A DNA stretch of 64,000 nt, taken from contig NC_073353.2 of assembly GCF_027580225.2 (NCBI RefSeq), positions 35,694,001-35,758,000 on the forward strand, read 5' to 3'. The stretch comes from Misgurnus anguillicaudatus (Eukaryota; Chordata; Actinopteri; Cypriniformes; Cobitidae). The notes under the pieces were generated by a model. It searched no databases and was not told where the DNA came from. It saw only the letters and a list, made by a program, of their open reading frames with translations. Shown here piece by piece: positions 15,601 to 30,600 of this stretch (its first letter is position 1; each line of letters begins with the position of its first letter). Position numbers and translations under genes: made by a program.

Positions 15601-18600
15601 CAAAATGACTTTTTAAATACATTTTTTCTGAGAGACTTTTATTTTGACGCGGTGATCTGTTATGATACCATGGAAACGCTTTTTCGGTTTTGAAAGAACC
15701 GCGTGGGAACAACCATGGGAACAACACAGAAGCTAAATACTTCAATTCGGAGGCTTGGAACCTAACATTAGCAATATGCTTGGATAAAGTTTGCTTTTGA
15801 AGAAGTTCCAGCTCGTGTGGGGAGCGTTTGTTAACGTTGTGGACATGGATTCATTTGTAAAGAAGTCGATGCTGGATTTGCAGAGAGACTCAGTCAGAAG
15901 CACCACTTATATTGGATCTGACAACAATGACACAGCAGTATAATTCACAGTAAGACATTTTACTTTATTTAAGTTACTGCGTTTCACTATTGCTTTGTTA
16001 AAAGAGATTGCTTGATGTGTCCTGTTGTAACATCCGTGTCTAAATACGTTTGTTGACTGTTTTAATTTACTAAAAACATTAAACGATTAATAAAGGTACA
16101 ACACTTAACAATACGACTGTAATTTAAAGGTAGAAATATACAAAGTTAGTTATAAGGAAGGATTTATCAACCGCAGTTTAGATTCTGATGCCCGTTTACT
16201 GTGTTGTATACGGTAACTTAGGCAAGTTGCGTTTGAAAGGTCAAACACTCAACAAAGCTTATTTTTTATCATATAACTGTGGTATTTAACATTATGTGAA
16301 TGTAAAAGCAACCTCACAAGCACAATAGAAATATACAAAGTTATTGATAAGGATTTATTAGCCGCAGTTTAGATTCGGATGCACGCTTACTGTGTTTTAT
16401 ACGGTAATTTAGTCACGTCGAGTTTTGTTTCTACTTTAATATACGTATTGTCATTTATGTGTATCATGTTTAGCACCCAGAATCTTTTGTGTCTCAAACA
16501 TATTTGTGTTCGGCTGCTATTTTTATCACATTAATGTTTTAAAAACATTTCCCTACATGTAATGACGGGGAATGAAGCTGTCCAATCATAGCAGTGGGTG
16601 TTTACGTTCAGGTCTTCAATGCGGCCCGCCCCTTCAAACGAACCATTTCTCAAGACAGCCACTAATCCATGTTACAAAATAGCGTATTACTTATTGCTTT
16701 TGATGTTTTTGAATGTAAAAACAACGCGAAATGCATAAGTAGACATCAATCAACGTCATAAAGCAATAAAATCGACCAATTCACGGCCCCTTTAAAATTC
16801 ATGGTCGAAACCGAAAAAGAGGAAACCAAGGCGAAAACTGAAACACAGAAAGAAATTATGCCAATTGTTAGTACCATTGCATTTATGGCTATGACTGTGT
16901 ACTAACTTACTTTACTAAAATCAAGGCATTGCAATTGCATAAATTAATATTAAAGTTTCAAGGAATAAATCAATTACAAATTATGCAAATATTTATTTAC
17001 CACAGTATAAAATTAAATTCAAACTAAAATGTGTAACTTGACCCCACCGGGGCGAAAAGTAACGCGGGACGAAAGTAACAAAGCAATTTTCTAACAATAT
17101 TTGTTTGAATTTGTAAAAAAATTATATTTAAAATGTAATTATATTTCTCAAATTTTATACACAGATATGCAAGAGAATAATGATTTCGTTTTTCACAATG
17201 TACTGTTTAAAAATTAAGTTAGAGAGATGTTGGTTTTGCCAATTGTTGATTAGTAACAGCTGTGAGTGATCACAACACGCTTAAAGGAGTAGTCCACTTT
17301 AAAAATGGGGTCCATTGACTTTTCATAGTAGGACATAAAAATGCTGTGGTGGGTCAATGGGCCCCATCTTTAAAGTGGACTACTCCTTTAAGCAGCCCTG
17401 TCGCAGGATAATAAGTGAACAGTGTCCCAATGTCAAGTGAGCTAGGGTCCTTATCAGTGCCCAAACCTGCATACACGATATACTGATTCACGACCTCTGG
17501 AGCTATGGAACGAATTGAGACACAGTGATACTGAAATACGTCCACACAGCAAACAAGCACGTGCAGGTTTCGGTTTCTGTTCGCATCATCACATCATTTG
17601 GACCGTATTGTTTCGGTGATAAAAGTCTTTCAGACGAAAAACGAAAATGCTCTTTGGGGCCATTTTCGGCCCAAAATATCGGTGGCCGAATATTCGGTCT
17701 TTACAACACTGATAATAAAGTTATGTATTTTAATTTCTGTCAAGAGATCCTTCTAAACGTTACATAATGCACCTTTAAATTATTAATAAACTAAAATAAC
17801 TCTTTATATATGCATAAGTGACATTGAATATTTACAATGAATTTGCTAGCACGACTATGTGTTTAAAACTCAATGTTACAAGCCCTTCTTTTCTTATGAC
17901 CTAAAACAATAAAAACAGCTCTAGGGCTGGCAGGTCTGATTCATTTAGGTTTCAATAAATCAATTTAAAACTGATTTTTAATTTAAGTAAATCTAAAGCC
18001 GTTTAGATCAAGTTATAATAATATTTTTCTATTCTGTATTAAGTTTTTTTGTATTAAGATATATACAGTATATTGTCCAGGACTGCCGCATAATGTTCTT
18101 AAAGGGACACTTCACCCACTTGCATTAATCTTTGTATAGTTAGAACGCCAGTCATGTTTTTGAATGGTTGTGCATTATTTCCACAGTTGCCACTGAGACA
18201 GGAGAAATACAGATTTCACTGTTGCACTTCCTTCTTTCAATGATGTAAAAATCATCATTTTGCATCATTGAAAGAAGGAAATGCTATATTTTTGTTGAGG
18301 GAGTGAGACTACAAACACCCCTTTTCTCGGTCAAATAGGCACCAAATTCGAAATGTATGTTACATTTCGACTACAAATATGATGCACTTTCAATAAAAAT
18401 TAATGTTTCTACGGGTGAAATGCTCCTTTAAGATAAAGTGATACTGATTCTGCTCACCTCAGCGCCCAAGTCTTAAGTGAAAATGCATCCCTATGCCATC
18501 CATTGTAACTTCTGTAACAAATGAAAGAGGAAAAACAGAATTAGTGTGTAACTGTTTGCAAGGTACAGACACAAACTATTATAAGTGAGAAATGAAAGCG

Positions 18601-21600
18601 CACTGGTATTGGTTTCGTCGGTTGCTGTTCTGAGGGAAGAGCCGGATCTCTGGGTACGCTCGGACGTCCTCGCTCTGACAAAGCGAATGGTGTTTTTGAC
18701 AATCAACTGTGCCCACATTTATAACACCACTTAGCATCTGAAAACAGACACATGTTAATGTGTATTACATAATGGTAGAGCATTGTGTTAGCAGCACAAA
18801 GGATTCATGGGTTTGAACTAGGGGTGCACTGAAATTTCTGTCACCAAAAATTTTGGCCGAAAATGGCATTATCGGTTTCGGGCCGAAATAAAAAATCCAG
18901 CCGAAGATGTCAACCGAAAATGAATATCAACCGCGCCCTCCCATCTGTGCGCTAGCGCTTGGGTTTCACTCACGGTGATCAGTCGTCACCCACCCCTCCC
19001 CTTCGTGCTCAAGCAGGTTTCACTCACGGTCGAGCTGTTTGCACGCGTCTGTAAAGATAAAGCATTTCTTGATGTGTAAACTTTAGAGAGAGTCGCGCTA
19101 ATGTGTCTCATACTGTAATCCATTAAAATACAGTTGGCAAATAAAGCAATGAAACACAACGTAACGTTTTTATGTGGAGCGACTGTTGCGCTGTTTGAGA
19201 TTCACCCTCCTCTGTGTGTGTGCGTTTAAGTGCCCTTAATAGTGCACATACGAGAGAGATGCGTTTAAAAAAAAACAAGCAAACATAAACTCTCTCTGTT
19301 ATTGATAGGGCACATATAAACAAAATTATCTCCACAGTATTCTTTTTCTAATAAAAACATTTGTTTATGTCTTAAGTGTATGTATAGATTACAGTCAGAT
19401 TAACCTACTTAAGTCTGTGTCATTAATGTTGATCAAACAACCCATGACAAAGAAACAAATAGCTCTAAAAATAATAATATATTTAATTTATTGTGTAATG
19501 ATTCATTTAATTTGATTTCTGTACCTAATGCTGATTTCAGACCTTATTAATGTACAACTTTTTTTTATAAATGTTTGCAATTTCTTTATTGTTTATTAGA
19601 TTTTTCCCACCCGCTTTTTGCTGATCCGAAAAATAATCTGATCTGTTCCTCAAAAACTGTAATGTGATCCGAACTGTGAGTTTTTTGATTTGTCACACAC
19701 CCCTAGTTAGTACACAGTGATAGCCATAAATGCAATTGTACTAATAATTGGCATAATAATTTCTTTCGGTGTTTCGGTTTTTCGGCCTTGGTTTGCTTTT
19801 TTCGGTTTTCGATTTCGGCCAAGAATGTTCATTTCAGTGCATCCCTAGTTTGAACCCAGGGAAAATACATACTGATAAAAAAAAGTCTTGTAATTTACTT
19901 TGGATAAAAGCATCTGCCAAAGGCATAAATGTAAATGTAGTTAAAATAAGTTTAAGATGTAAAATAATTCTTTTAGTGTGCATTGGTGATAAACTTTGGC
20001 GTTTTTAAACATTTTAAGAATAAAAATATTTTTTATAACGTCCATAGTGTAAACAGACCTTTAAGCTTTTTTTGTGCGGGCATCATGCACAACTTTAAAC
20101 CAGTAATAATACCAGGACATTGAGTAATGTTTTTGTGCTCAGATAAGCAATCAGTTGTATATTTCAGAGCGGAAAGGGATTTGGTCATACCCGTGCCATT
20201 CTCCTCCATTCCGGCAGCAGGGCCTGGCAGGGGCCACACCACGGTGCATAGAAATCAACCATCCACGTTTCTGTAGACTTGCGTCTTTTTACCAGCTCCT
20301 GAAATGACTCTGGGGTCAACGTCACCACCACAGGATTCACCAGATCCTGCAGAATGCCAATACAATATCTCATCAATATCAAGACAAGATCTATACAGCT
20401 CATTTTACTTTCTCAATCAGACAAAAATCTAAAAAAAAAGTTAATTCAAGATGTTTAAAGGGCCCATATTATGCAAAATGTACTTTTACACAGTGTTTGG
20501 ACATAAATGTGCATTAGCTGTGTGTGAACACAACAACCCTAGAATTAAAAAAATCCACCTTCTCCTTCTTGATTTTTCTCCATTAAACCAAAGCAGTCTC
20601 ATTAGAATGTGACTTCACACAAACAAAGCCCCGCCCACGGCCTCTGACTGACTGTTTAATTTTACCCAAATGCTTTTCTAAATGTGTTTGTTAGCATGTT
20701 GTAGCGCTAAGGATACTATTGTCTAGGGGTGACCCGAATAGTCGAAGATTCCATGCATCGATAGGAGAAGCCTGATTCGACTACCAATCTCACAGTCGAA
20801 TCGTCGCAGATGTGTTATGAAATGAGGATCCTTTCATTTTGGCCGTTTATGGGTGCTCTGTGCACAACTCTGATTTCACATATAACAGCTTTCTCCCAAT
20901 ATATTAATATACAGCATATTATTATAATTCTGCAAATAATATGTGAAGTATCAGCATTCAATAAATATTTTTAAAATGCGTTAATAAATCCAGCAACCCC
21001 TGTGACCGGGCTACACGTCCATAAGAGGTTCCTATGTAAATAAACCATTGCCTCTTTGTTTCTACATTTAAAAGAAAAAGCTGGCAATTCTGGCTATACT
21101 TTCATTCTTTTAATAATTTCTTTATTTTATTTAATTTATAAATCACTCTGGGTTATCTGATGTATCTATTTGGCTTGTGTTTTGTTTTCGTGCACTTGAG
21201 GCATTTTGCACATTTGTTCTGCACTTTGTTACTTCTGACCTTATTTTATTAAAAAAAAAATATATTATTTATAATATTAAATTCTGATCTAATTTAAGTC
21301 TGTACATTTTGGATTGCTTTTCGTTGTATAGATTTATTGCGTGCTGGCCATGCTTGCGCATGCAATTTAGCCGAACGTGCTAGGTGCTCTGCGTCTCATA
21401 TTTAGAAGTTCATCAAACTAAACATTAAAAAAATGGATGTTTTCGACGGGTATACGTTTTTAAAATGTATTTAAAACATATGGTTATCTTGTCAAAAGTT
21501 ATACTAGGTAAGCAGTTTCTTTAAATTTCCGTGATGAAACGGAAAATATCTGCACCGAACCTATATTTATGCCTGACACGACTGTCTTTCTTGTGATTTA

Positions 21601-24600
21601 ATATTATTGTCGGTGTTCACCTTCATATGATAGAAAAGAGATTCCTGAAATAAATAATATCATCAGTTGTTTCTGTATCTAAAGTGAATGGAGATGATCA
21701 AAGTGAAAGCAAGCAGGTATTTCTGTGTTAAATAATAACGCGTAGTGTCTATAAAATCATTAATTTCAGTGTTTTTATGAATTGTAAATAAAGATTAGTT
21801 TTTATAATTTGCAGTAACAATCACAAATTATTTGTCATTTCTCATTTGTCGTTTTTTTTGGTCATGACTGCTTTGACGCGCTTATTCTCCAAATTAAATA
21901 AAAACACTGAATTATAGCCGAGGTTTCCAAGGCAGGATCACCTTTGTTATATTTTTAGGTTTAGTTATCAAAATGTTTTTTGTGTGATGTTCTGTAGATC
22001 GTGGCTTTAAAATGTTATGAATAATTAAACAAATGTTGCCTTAAATTTTACCTTAAAAATATATAAATGCATGGTCAGTTTTGTCTTCGTTCATCACTTG
22101 AAAGACAGTTTTTGGTCACTTTATCAGAAAGTTGTTTATGTGTGCTGCTTGTGAAAGAAAATAAAAGTTATCAATTTGTACCTGGTCTGACCCCCTCCCA
22201 ACCCATGCACACACACACATAGATGATTCGACTATCGGTCGACTATGAAAAGATTGGACAATTCTGATTCGAATATGTAAATCCTTAGTCGAGGACAGCC
22301 CTACTATTGTCTCATACTGTATTCACAATTTTTAACAAAAAGTGCTCACTGTCTGTTGGCAAAGGAGTGAGGAGCTGTAGCTCATTTGCATTTAAAGGTA
22401 CACACACAAAAACTGATTTTTGCTTAAACCCATATGGGGACATTTTGGACATACTGTATAAATGATCTTTGGTGTATTTTGAGCTAAAACTTCACAGACA
22501 CATTCTAGGCACACCTGAGACTTACATTACATATTTTAAAAATATACATAATAATGTAATAATGCTCTTTAAAGAAAACTAAAACCATATAAAATTGTGC
22601 ATATTTTGTATAGTTCATTGTAGGAATACATGCAAATATGTCCTGTCTCAATCCTCTCTCTCACCTCTATGAACTCCAGGATGCCATCTGCAGAGTGATG
22701 ACCTTCATATTCATGGATGCTGGATTTGTTAAAGATGACTGTTGTCGGATATGCATGAACGTTGTACTGAGGGGAGAAAAATGCAAGAGATGAGAGCCAG
22801 CAGTCTTAAAAACAGGTACTTATATTTTGCAAAAATCTGCTTTTTACAAACAAGAAGTCGAAAATAATCCTAGATGATGCTATAAAATTTTTTTGTGATG
22901 GTTTATGTCCTACAAGCACCACCAAACAAAAAGGCAAACTATTTGTTTGAGCTCTCAGTCCAACTAAAACATAGGCTCAACTAGCAGCGTACATCAGGGG
23001 CGTGGCTACCTGCAGGGGTGACCAATAAAGGACAGGTGTTGGTTAAAATAACGTTTTTACTATTGCAATTCTGGTTGGTGCTGCTATTGATGCAGAGATT
23101 TCACACCTTCATGATTGAAAACAAATTGTGGTTTCCTGTGGAAAAGTTTAAGATGCAGTGTATTTAAATAAATAAACAGGAAGCTCTTTATTGACTACAC
23201 GCTCCGCATCCCCTTGACAGGAAACCACAGTTAAATGTTAAAAAAGTCATCAGTTTCAAAATTGAGCTTTCATACCAGATCAACCATCGAAACCTGTCAC
23301 ATAGGAGTATGGGTGAAATGGTGTGGTGTGTATCTGTACATACTGCAAAGGCCCTCGTGTACGGTACAGTCCAAAGTCCCAAATTTCAACTGTCCAAAGA
23401 GCTGGATGGAGGCTTTTCTCAGTTCAGGAAGAAGAGCTCGACATGGTGGACACCACTGTAGGACAGAAACATTAGCCATAAAATATATGATGTTTACAGA
23501 TATTACAGCTTTTAATTACCGAATATGAACAAGCATGCTGCATACACACAAAAAAAATCGAATCACATGTGACCCTGGACCACAAAACCAGTTTCCATTG
23601 AGATTTATACATCTCTTCATTGATGTATGGTTTGCTAGGATAGGAAAATATTTGGCCGAGATACAACTATTTAAAAATCTGGAATAGGAGAGTGCAAAAC
23701 AATCCAAATATTGAGAAAATATTACTAATGATAAATACATTTTTAATATATTCATAGTAGGAAATTTGCGAAATATCTTTATGGAACATGATCTTTACTT
23801 AATATCCTAATGATTTTTGGCACAAAAGAAAAATATATAATTTTGAGCCATACAATGTATTTTTGGATTTTGCTACATTTATACCTGTGCTGCTTAAGGG
23901 GCGATTCACATATCATGTCTTTTGCGCGCTCAAGTTTGTTATTTCAAATGTAGGCGCGCTCATAATGGAAACGACGCGCGCGCGTTGCGCTCGTTTTTTC
24001 TAGGCGCGTTTGTACCACATCGAGTTAAAAACATTTCAACTTTTTAAAATGCTGCAAGCGAACCAACATGAACCAACCAACGTTTGCGGTTTCTGCAAAT
24101 GTGAACCGCCCCTAAGACTAGTTTTGTGGTCCAGGGTAACATATATAGACATGCAAATAGGAAACACCTGGTAGTTTACATTCTTTCATTCATAGTTTAC
24201 ATCAGTTGATCAGATACCCAGAATTTAAACACAGATGGGTGATTCTTGTGAAATTAGACTCATGAGGTGTCATGAAACATTTTGATAAAAAAGTAAATGC
24301 AAAGTAAGAGTATCAAAATAAGAAGCATACGGTTACAAACATCTCTTCATGTACTATTTTGCACATGATTTCAAATGACATCATCCAAACCAATTTTTTT
24401 CACATTTAAGGGGAAAATGTTCATTACCGCAATGTGTCCATGACTGGATTTGGGTTCTTTGACATGGAAATATTTATAATTAAAAAATCAAAAAAATAAA
24501 AAGCTTCAGTGCATGTTTATACTATAAACATTTACAGTAAAGAAACATGTGGTATTTGGTGATCATTGGTAAATGTAGAGACAATAATAATGAATATAAA

Positions 24601-27600
24601 TGTGTCCAAGACCAATTTTCTCATCCTCCGCAACAATTTTCAATCATTGTTTTAAAAAAAAATTTGTTGGATGGGACATAATTGACTGTGACACTCAAGA
24701 TGGCTACCAGGTAAGCAGTTCTTATTTTTTTCTCTCCAGATAAAAGTTGAAATTTTGTTTGTCATAATACCTTAACAACTTTTTAGTTCTCATTACCGAA
24801 ACATGAGTCTGTAAATGCATATATTTAATGTAATATCATGTTGCGGTAATGATAATTTTTGATAATGATAATCTAAAAAAAATTTACATAATTCAATAGA
24901 AAATATTTTTTAAATCCTCTAAAAATAATGGTTATAGTAAGTTCAGACCTTAATCTTATATGTGCAACAACAAAAAAATGGCTTCAAGGGCTTTTAAAAA
25001 AAATCTGATGCTGGACACCTTCTAAATCTGGATTTAGTGAGAATCACCCAGATGCAAATGTTTATTTTTTAAAAGTCTGGTTCACCCAAACATGAAATTG
25101 TCCTTTGCGTCTTTCCAAATCCCCATATTTAGTAAAAAAGTGATTTTTAAATAACTTATGGTAATTTTTTAAAATATATGAACAAATACATGATGATCAA
25201 ACCTGTGGATAATTATACACCATCCTTAGAAAAATCAGCCACCGGTAGGAAGTTAACACAGATGTCTTTCGACAGTCTTTTATCAGATGTGTGCAACAGA
25301 TAGTTTCATAAATATTAATAACTTACAGGAGCAAAGAAGTCAACCAGCCAGGGCTCCTTCTCATGACTGGGGAAGTTCTCAGGTTTAAGCGTGGTCACAT
25401 GAGCGTTTACGCTCTCCTTCGCAAAAGCTATTATGTTATACAGAGCATCTTTACCTAGGAAATGAAAACACATAGCTGGCATCAGAATACAGTTAAACAT
25501 TTTACATCAATACTGAATTTTTTTTTAATCAAGTTGGACCTTGAAGGGTTTCAAAAGCATATCACATTGTTTAGACGCAGAATGTTTACTTAAATAAAAG
25601 TCATAAAACCCCAAACTACACTTTCTGAGATTTCATCATAAAAGACAGTGGAACCGTATGTTAATTCATAAATGAAACACTTCCGTTGTAAGTTCATCTT
25701 CGTGTCAATGTCACAGTACGTGACATTTTTTTATTGACACTGATGACTCATCAGCATCTTATAATTTTCATGAGACTGCATGTACTTATCCCATGAGAAG
25801 ACGCCTCATCTAATTATTCAGATTGGTTTCCCATGAGAGGTGTTTCAAACATTAAGATTGGATACAGTGAGAGATTTATTAAAGGAAAACACCACCGTTT
25901 TTCAATATTTTACGATGTACTCAATTTAGACGAATTGATACATATCTATCTTTTTTCAATGCATACACTTAATCTTTGTACAGCACGTCATGAATGTGTT
26001 AGCATTTAGCCTAGGCCCATTCATTTCTTAAAAATTTCACATTACATGTTAGACATGTTTTTAATCCGCAATAATGACTAAAGATGTATTATGGCAGGCT
26101 AGTAGATGGCGAAGTTATTTTGAAAAGAAACAATAGACGCCAGCAAACATATGGGGCATGAACTGGAAGGGGGGTTCAAGATAATCCCAGGGCCCCCCAG
26201 TTTTATGCCATTTTATAAAATACGTAAGGGATAATGTAGAGGCAGCCGGTAGTTATCGGGAAATAAGCCCCGACAGTGTGATCAGGAGCCGACGCGAAGC
26301 GAAGGGTCTTGTATCACACTGAAGGGGCTTATTTCGCGATAACTACAGGCTGCGTCTACATTATCCCGCTTATTACACGGCTACTTGCTTCATAAGAAAA
26401 AAAACTGGACATGAATATGAATTTGAAACATTTTATTGGCATATTTGTTTTAAATTAAAATTTTTATCCTTCCGCGAAACTTTGCACAAATGCATAAAAT
26501 GATCGTAATACCTTATTCCTCTGCTTCATACTTGTCTGTCTCCATTTTTTCTCTTTTAGCCAGTCTTTGAGAAGTTTTAATGCCCATTCTGTATTTTTTG
26601 TGTGTTGGCTTCGTAGCTGTGCTCTATTTTGTCAAGTTCAGTCTCAATAAGCTCTCTGTGTCTTGTCGTTTTTTGTTTTTCTATCCACTGTTTAAATGTT
26701 TAGTTTTTTCCGTACATGTTAAAATTAATGTCAAAATTTTCCATTCTTAATTGCGGTTGTCCAGTGTTTGTCACAAGATGGCGCCAAACAGTAATCTTTG
26801 TTGGCGCGGAGGGATTTTAAACATACAAGTAGTACCAGCTATGCGTTATTACTTTGGAGCGGTTATTATTTGAAAAGAACGAACCTGCAAATGTCTCAAC
26901 TGACCAATCAGAATCAAGCATTCCAGAGAGCCGTGTAATAAATTAGTATAATTGTAATTGAAGTGTAATTAACCTCTTGAAAAGCACCCCCATTCTGGCC
27001 CAAACCATGAAAATACCTACTTTCACTAAAAGGGCTGTTTTTACTAAACCATTTAGCGTATACGTGGTATCATTAGAAAGAAGACACTTTGAGCTTCGTT
27101 TTCCAGGTTTCAAAATTATTTTAAGATAAAAATTAAAAAAGTTAGAGAGGCTGAAGTACATTGTAATACTTTTTTTTGCATAACACCTTTTTAATAAAAA
27201 AAAATCTTAATGATAAATGTGTGTGTGAAACCTAGAAATGCAATGATCCCAAAGCCACAAGTCTAAAGTTGTTATGTTTCACGTTTGAGGTCAATAGGCC
27301 CAAAAATGAGGTTCTTGCAAGAGTTTTTCTAAGACTAGTGCCTTTTCTAAGTGCCAGTTAGCCCCAAAATAAAAGTCTTTTGTTTACATGCATACACGTT
27401 CGTTCTTCTTATTATTTATCCTTATGTAAGCGTATAAAATGCCGTTTCCACACCAGGAAATATAACGTCACATAAAGATCGTTGGATTTGTTATCTAATT
27501 GGCTACACGTTCTGTCTATCAATATTTTTCATGAAGTCATTGGACTTCACGATATTTGACAGCGCTGTTTGGATATTATGTATTATACTCCCGCCTACTT

Positions 27601-30600
27601 TTAGAAACAATGTTTCTAAGACCTACTTTCACTAAAAGGGTTTGAACGCGACTGTAATCTCATATACAAGTGTTACGATGTAACTAGTCCTCAGATTGTA
27701 TATTATATTCTATTACAAGAGGTTCATGTGAAATCTGATGTACACAACAGACTATATATCTATATTTCATGGATTATACGCATTTGTGAACAAAAATGGT
27801 CATTAGATGTATTTTATTGGAGAGTTTTTATGGGTTATTCACACATCTGAAACAGGCTGGATTCGATCCGTGATCGTTATATCAACACAAGGTAAGGAGT
27901 CCCGTTTATATTTTGCATGTTGTCATCTGGACTTCTGTAACAAAATACTATATTTATGATGCTAAAGCATCTGTATCTCAAAACAGAGACAATACGCTGA
28001 TGCTAAACCCGTAGACCTTATAAACGATGTATAGTAATGTTAATATTATTAATGTTTGTAGACAGTAGGCTATATAGATATTGTTAGCAGCGTTAAAAAA
28101 ACTGGCGTCTTTAAACCTCAGAAAAATAAGGCTACTAACCAGCAGCACTGCATTGTATCATTTAATATGTTTTTTTATTCAAATTCACATGTTTGAACTC
28201 ACCATGGTGGATCTCATAATCATGAATTCCAAGCCCTTTAAAAACAGCCACACATGGTTTGTGAATATATAAAGAAGAACAGAGATCTGAATCCGAGATA
28301 CAGTCCACCTTCCCCACCTGTACGGATACAATCCAATATGATAAATCATGACTTCTGTACTGACTAAAGACATTGTTTATCTCAAATGTTGTTTCCTAAC
28401 AAGCATAACCTGTATAATAAACCAGCATTCCATAAGACACTAAAAGTGTTATGAAAAAGGTATAAACTGCTTTTGTAAATAAAAACAGCATCCATTTTTA
28501 ATTTAGTGTTCAACAGAAGACTGTCACACGGGTTCAGATGAACATGGGAGTGAAATTGAATAGGAAATTTTTGAATAAACTATTTCTTTATTGGATAAGA
28601 TGACAAAGAAACAAATTAGTCACCTGTATGTGAGAGTCTTTCAACAGAGATTTGAGTTTTTTAAACTCATGTGATGCCAGGTCATCATGTCCAAATGAGA
28701 AGCTGATGAGCCATCGATGATGAGCCAATTTATGCTAAAATGCAAAAAAATATAATAATATAGGTATCTTTCAAGAAAGTTTAACAGTGATATACAGTTG
28801 TGTCACATATACTCTTCGCCAAGTGTTAGTTTCCCATGTAAACATTGATACACGTAGTGTTGGGTGTGGTACAGTTCAATGCAAACACACGTTTTTATGT
28901 TTACATATGGTGTTAGTGATAACATACTTGAGATTAGGGCTGCACAATAAATCACATGGGATATCATACGCATCTCATCAGTAAAGCCAGCTCATTGATT
29001 AGTAGTAAATCGTCATCACCTGCTTTCAGATGGAGCGGCATTTACTACACAAAGCCGTAGTTCACTGACAAGCTGGGCCATATCGCAGGGCGATACGTCC
29101 GCGATAATTAATGCGAAATTGCCCCAATTACTGACGAGATGCGCATGATAATCCCATGCGATTTATCGTGCAGCCCTACTTGTGATCTTACCTCAAAGCT
29201 CTCTTTTGTAAGCATCTCCAAGTCAGGCAGATGTCTCAATACTTGCGCATATATCTCCTTAGCATCCAAACTCTGAATAAACTGCAAAGTTGATAAAGTC
29301 ATAAGTAAAATTAAATTTGCTCTTTTGAAAGAAATATTTGCGCTTTTCAGCTAATTTGGCTTAATTAAAACATTTTAAAGAAAATTATCTTTTTAGTTAA
29401 ATTTTTTAAAGGTTTTACAGTAATGCCATTCAAATTTAAGTGCAAAGCCAGCAATATGATATAAAATACACACTGATATCTCAGTAAATTTCAATTTATG
29501 CTTTACTGGGGTCACATAATATATTGAAATCATCGGAATAGTGCAAATGTGTATATAACAATGATTTGCAATAACTAAATGTTTTTATTATTTCAAAGTT
29601 ATGTATATTAAAAAAAAATGCATGCACATTCTCTGACATGTGAAAGATAATCAACAATCAAAAAGAATGTAAAAAATATATGTTGGCTATTTTAATTCAA
29701 ATGAATTTTACTAATTTTATTGTATAGCATATCAAATATTACATTATTTATAGTTATAGCACATATAGCATTTTTCTTTAAAGTCCTTGTAAAGTCAGAT
29801 ATTAAATGCGTTCTGAGTTTGCGACACCACAAAAAAAGTGTGATTAACCACCTAGCTAAATTTGAATGATTAAAAAAAAGCCAAATAAATAAAATAAGTT
29901 ATCAAAATCAGAAAACAGAAAAACAGGCAGGATTATCTGCTCTCAAACGTTGTAGGCGTTTCCACTGTCTGCGCTGAAACCACGCCCACTCGCGGAAAAG
30001 CTGCCAGTCTCTCTCAACTTTCAAATACTACTACAATCAAATAGACGCTCACGATTGTGTGAGGGGCGGGGCCATGCCCACTGGCTCAAGTGCGTCATCG
30101 AGCCACCGTTTTAGGCCCTCCTAATAAAAATCCTGAACTGAGAAATGGTGAAAAAACTATTTAACGATCTAACTCTGCAATTCAGTACTACATGGTTTAC
30201 AGTCTTTGTTGCGTGTTTCTGCAATACATTTGTAATGCGTTCAGAAACGATTTTGAAGATTGACAGCCCTACTTTTACACAATCATTCCTTTAAAAACGT
30301 CAGATGGGATCTTTACCAATACACTTCCTTTCTGTTCAAGAGAACTTCCAGGAGGAAAAAGGGCCGTCGTGCTGGTAGTGACGTCAAAGCTGTCACACAG
30401 ATCTCCCTGTTTAGTACAATCCATCCAGCCTACATGTACAAGACCATCCTGAACAGAGAAACAATGGATTATTCACAATCATTATTGGGACTAAGGAATT
30501 GAATTTGATTTAGCATCACCCAACACTTACCAACATTCCAGCGAGCTTCCGTCTCGTCTGAGATTCCAGGCAATCTATGAGAAACATTGAAGTTTGAATG

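Noticed and set aside
20185..20403. Separate short thioredoxin genes suggested by isolated WCGPC or WCPPC frames at 9.7-36 kb
   Set aside because: Order, phase and sequence make them successive exons of one dnajc10 gene ending in KDEL.
29800..30270. A possible extra MITE around GCGTTCTGAGTTTGCGAC
   Set aside because: The GC-richer core looks repeat-like, but clear ends and a TSD could not be fixed.
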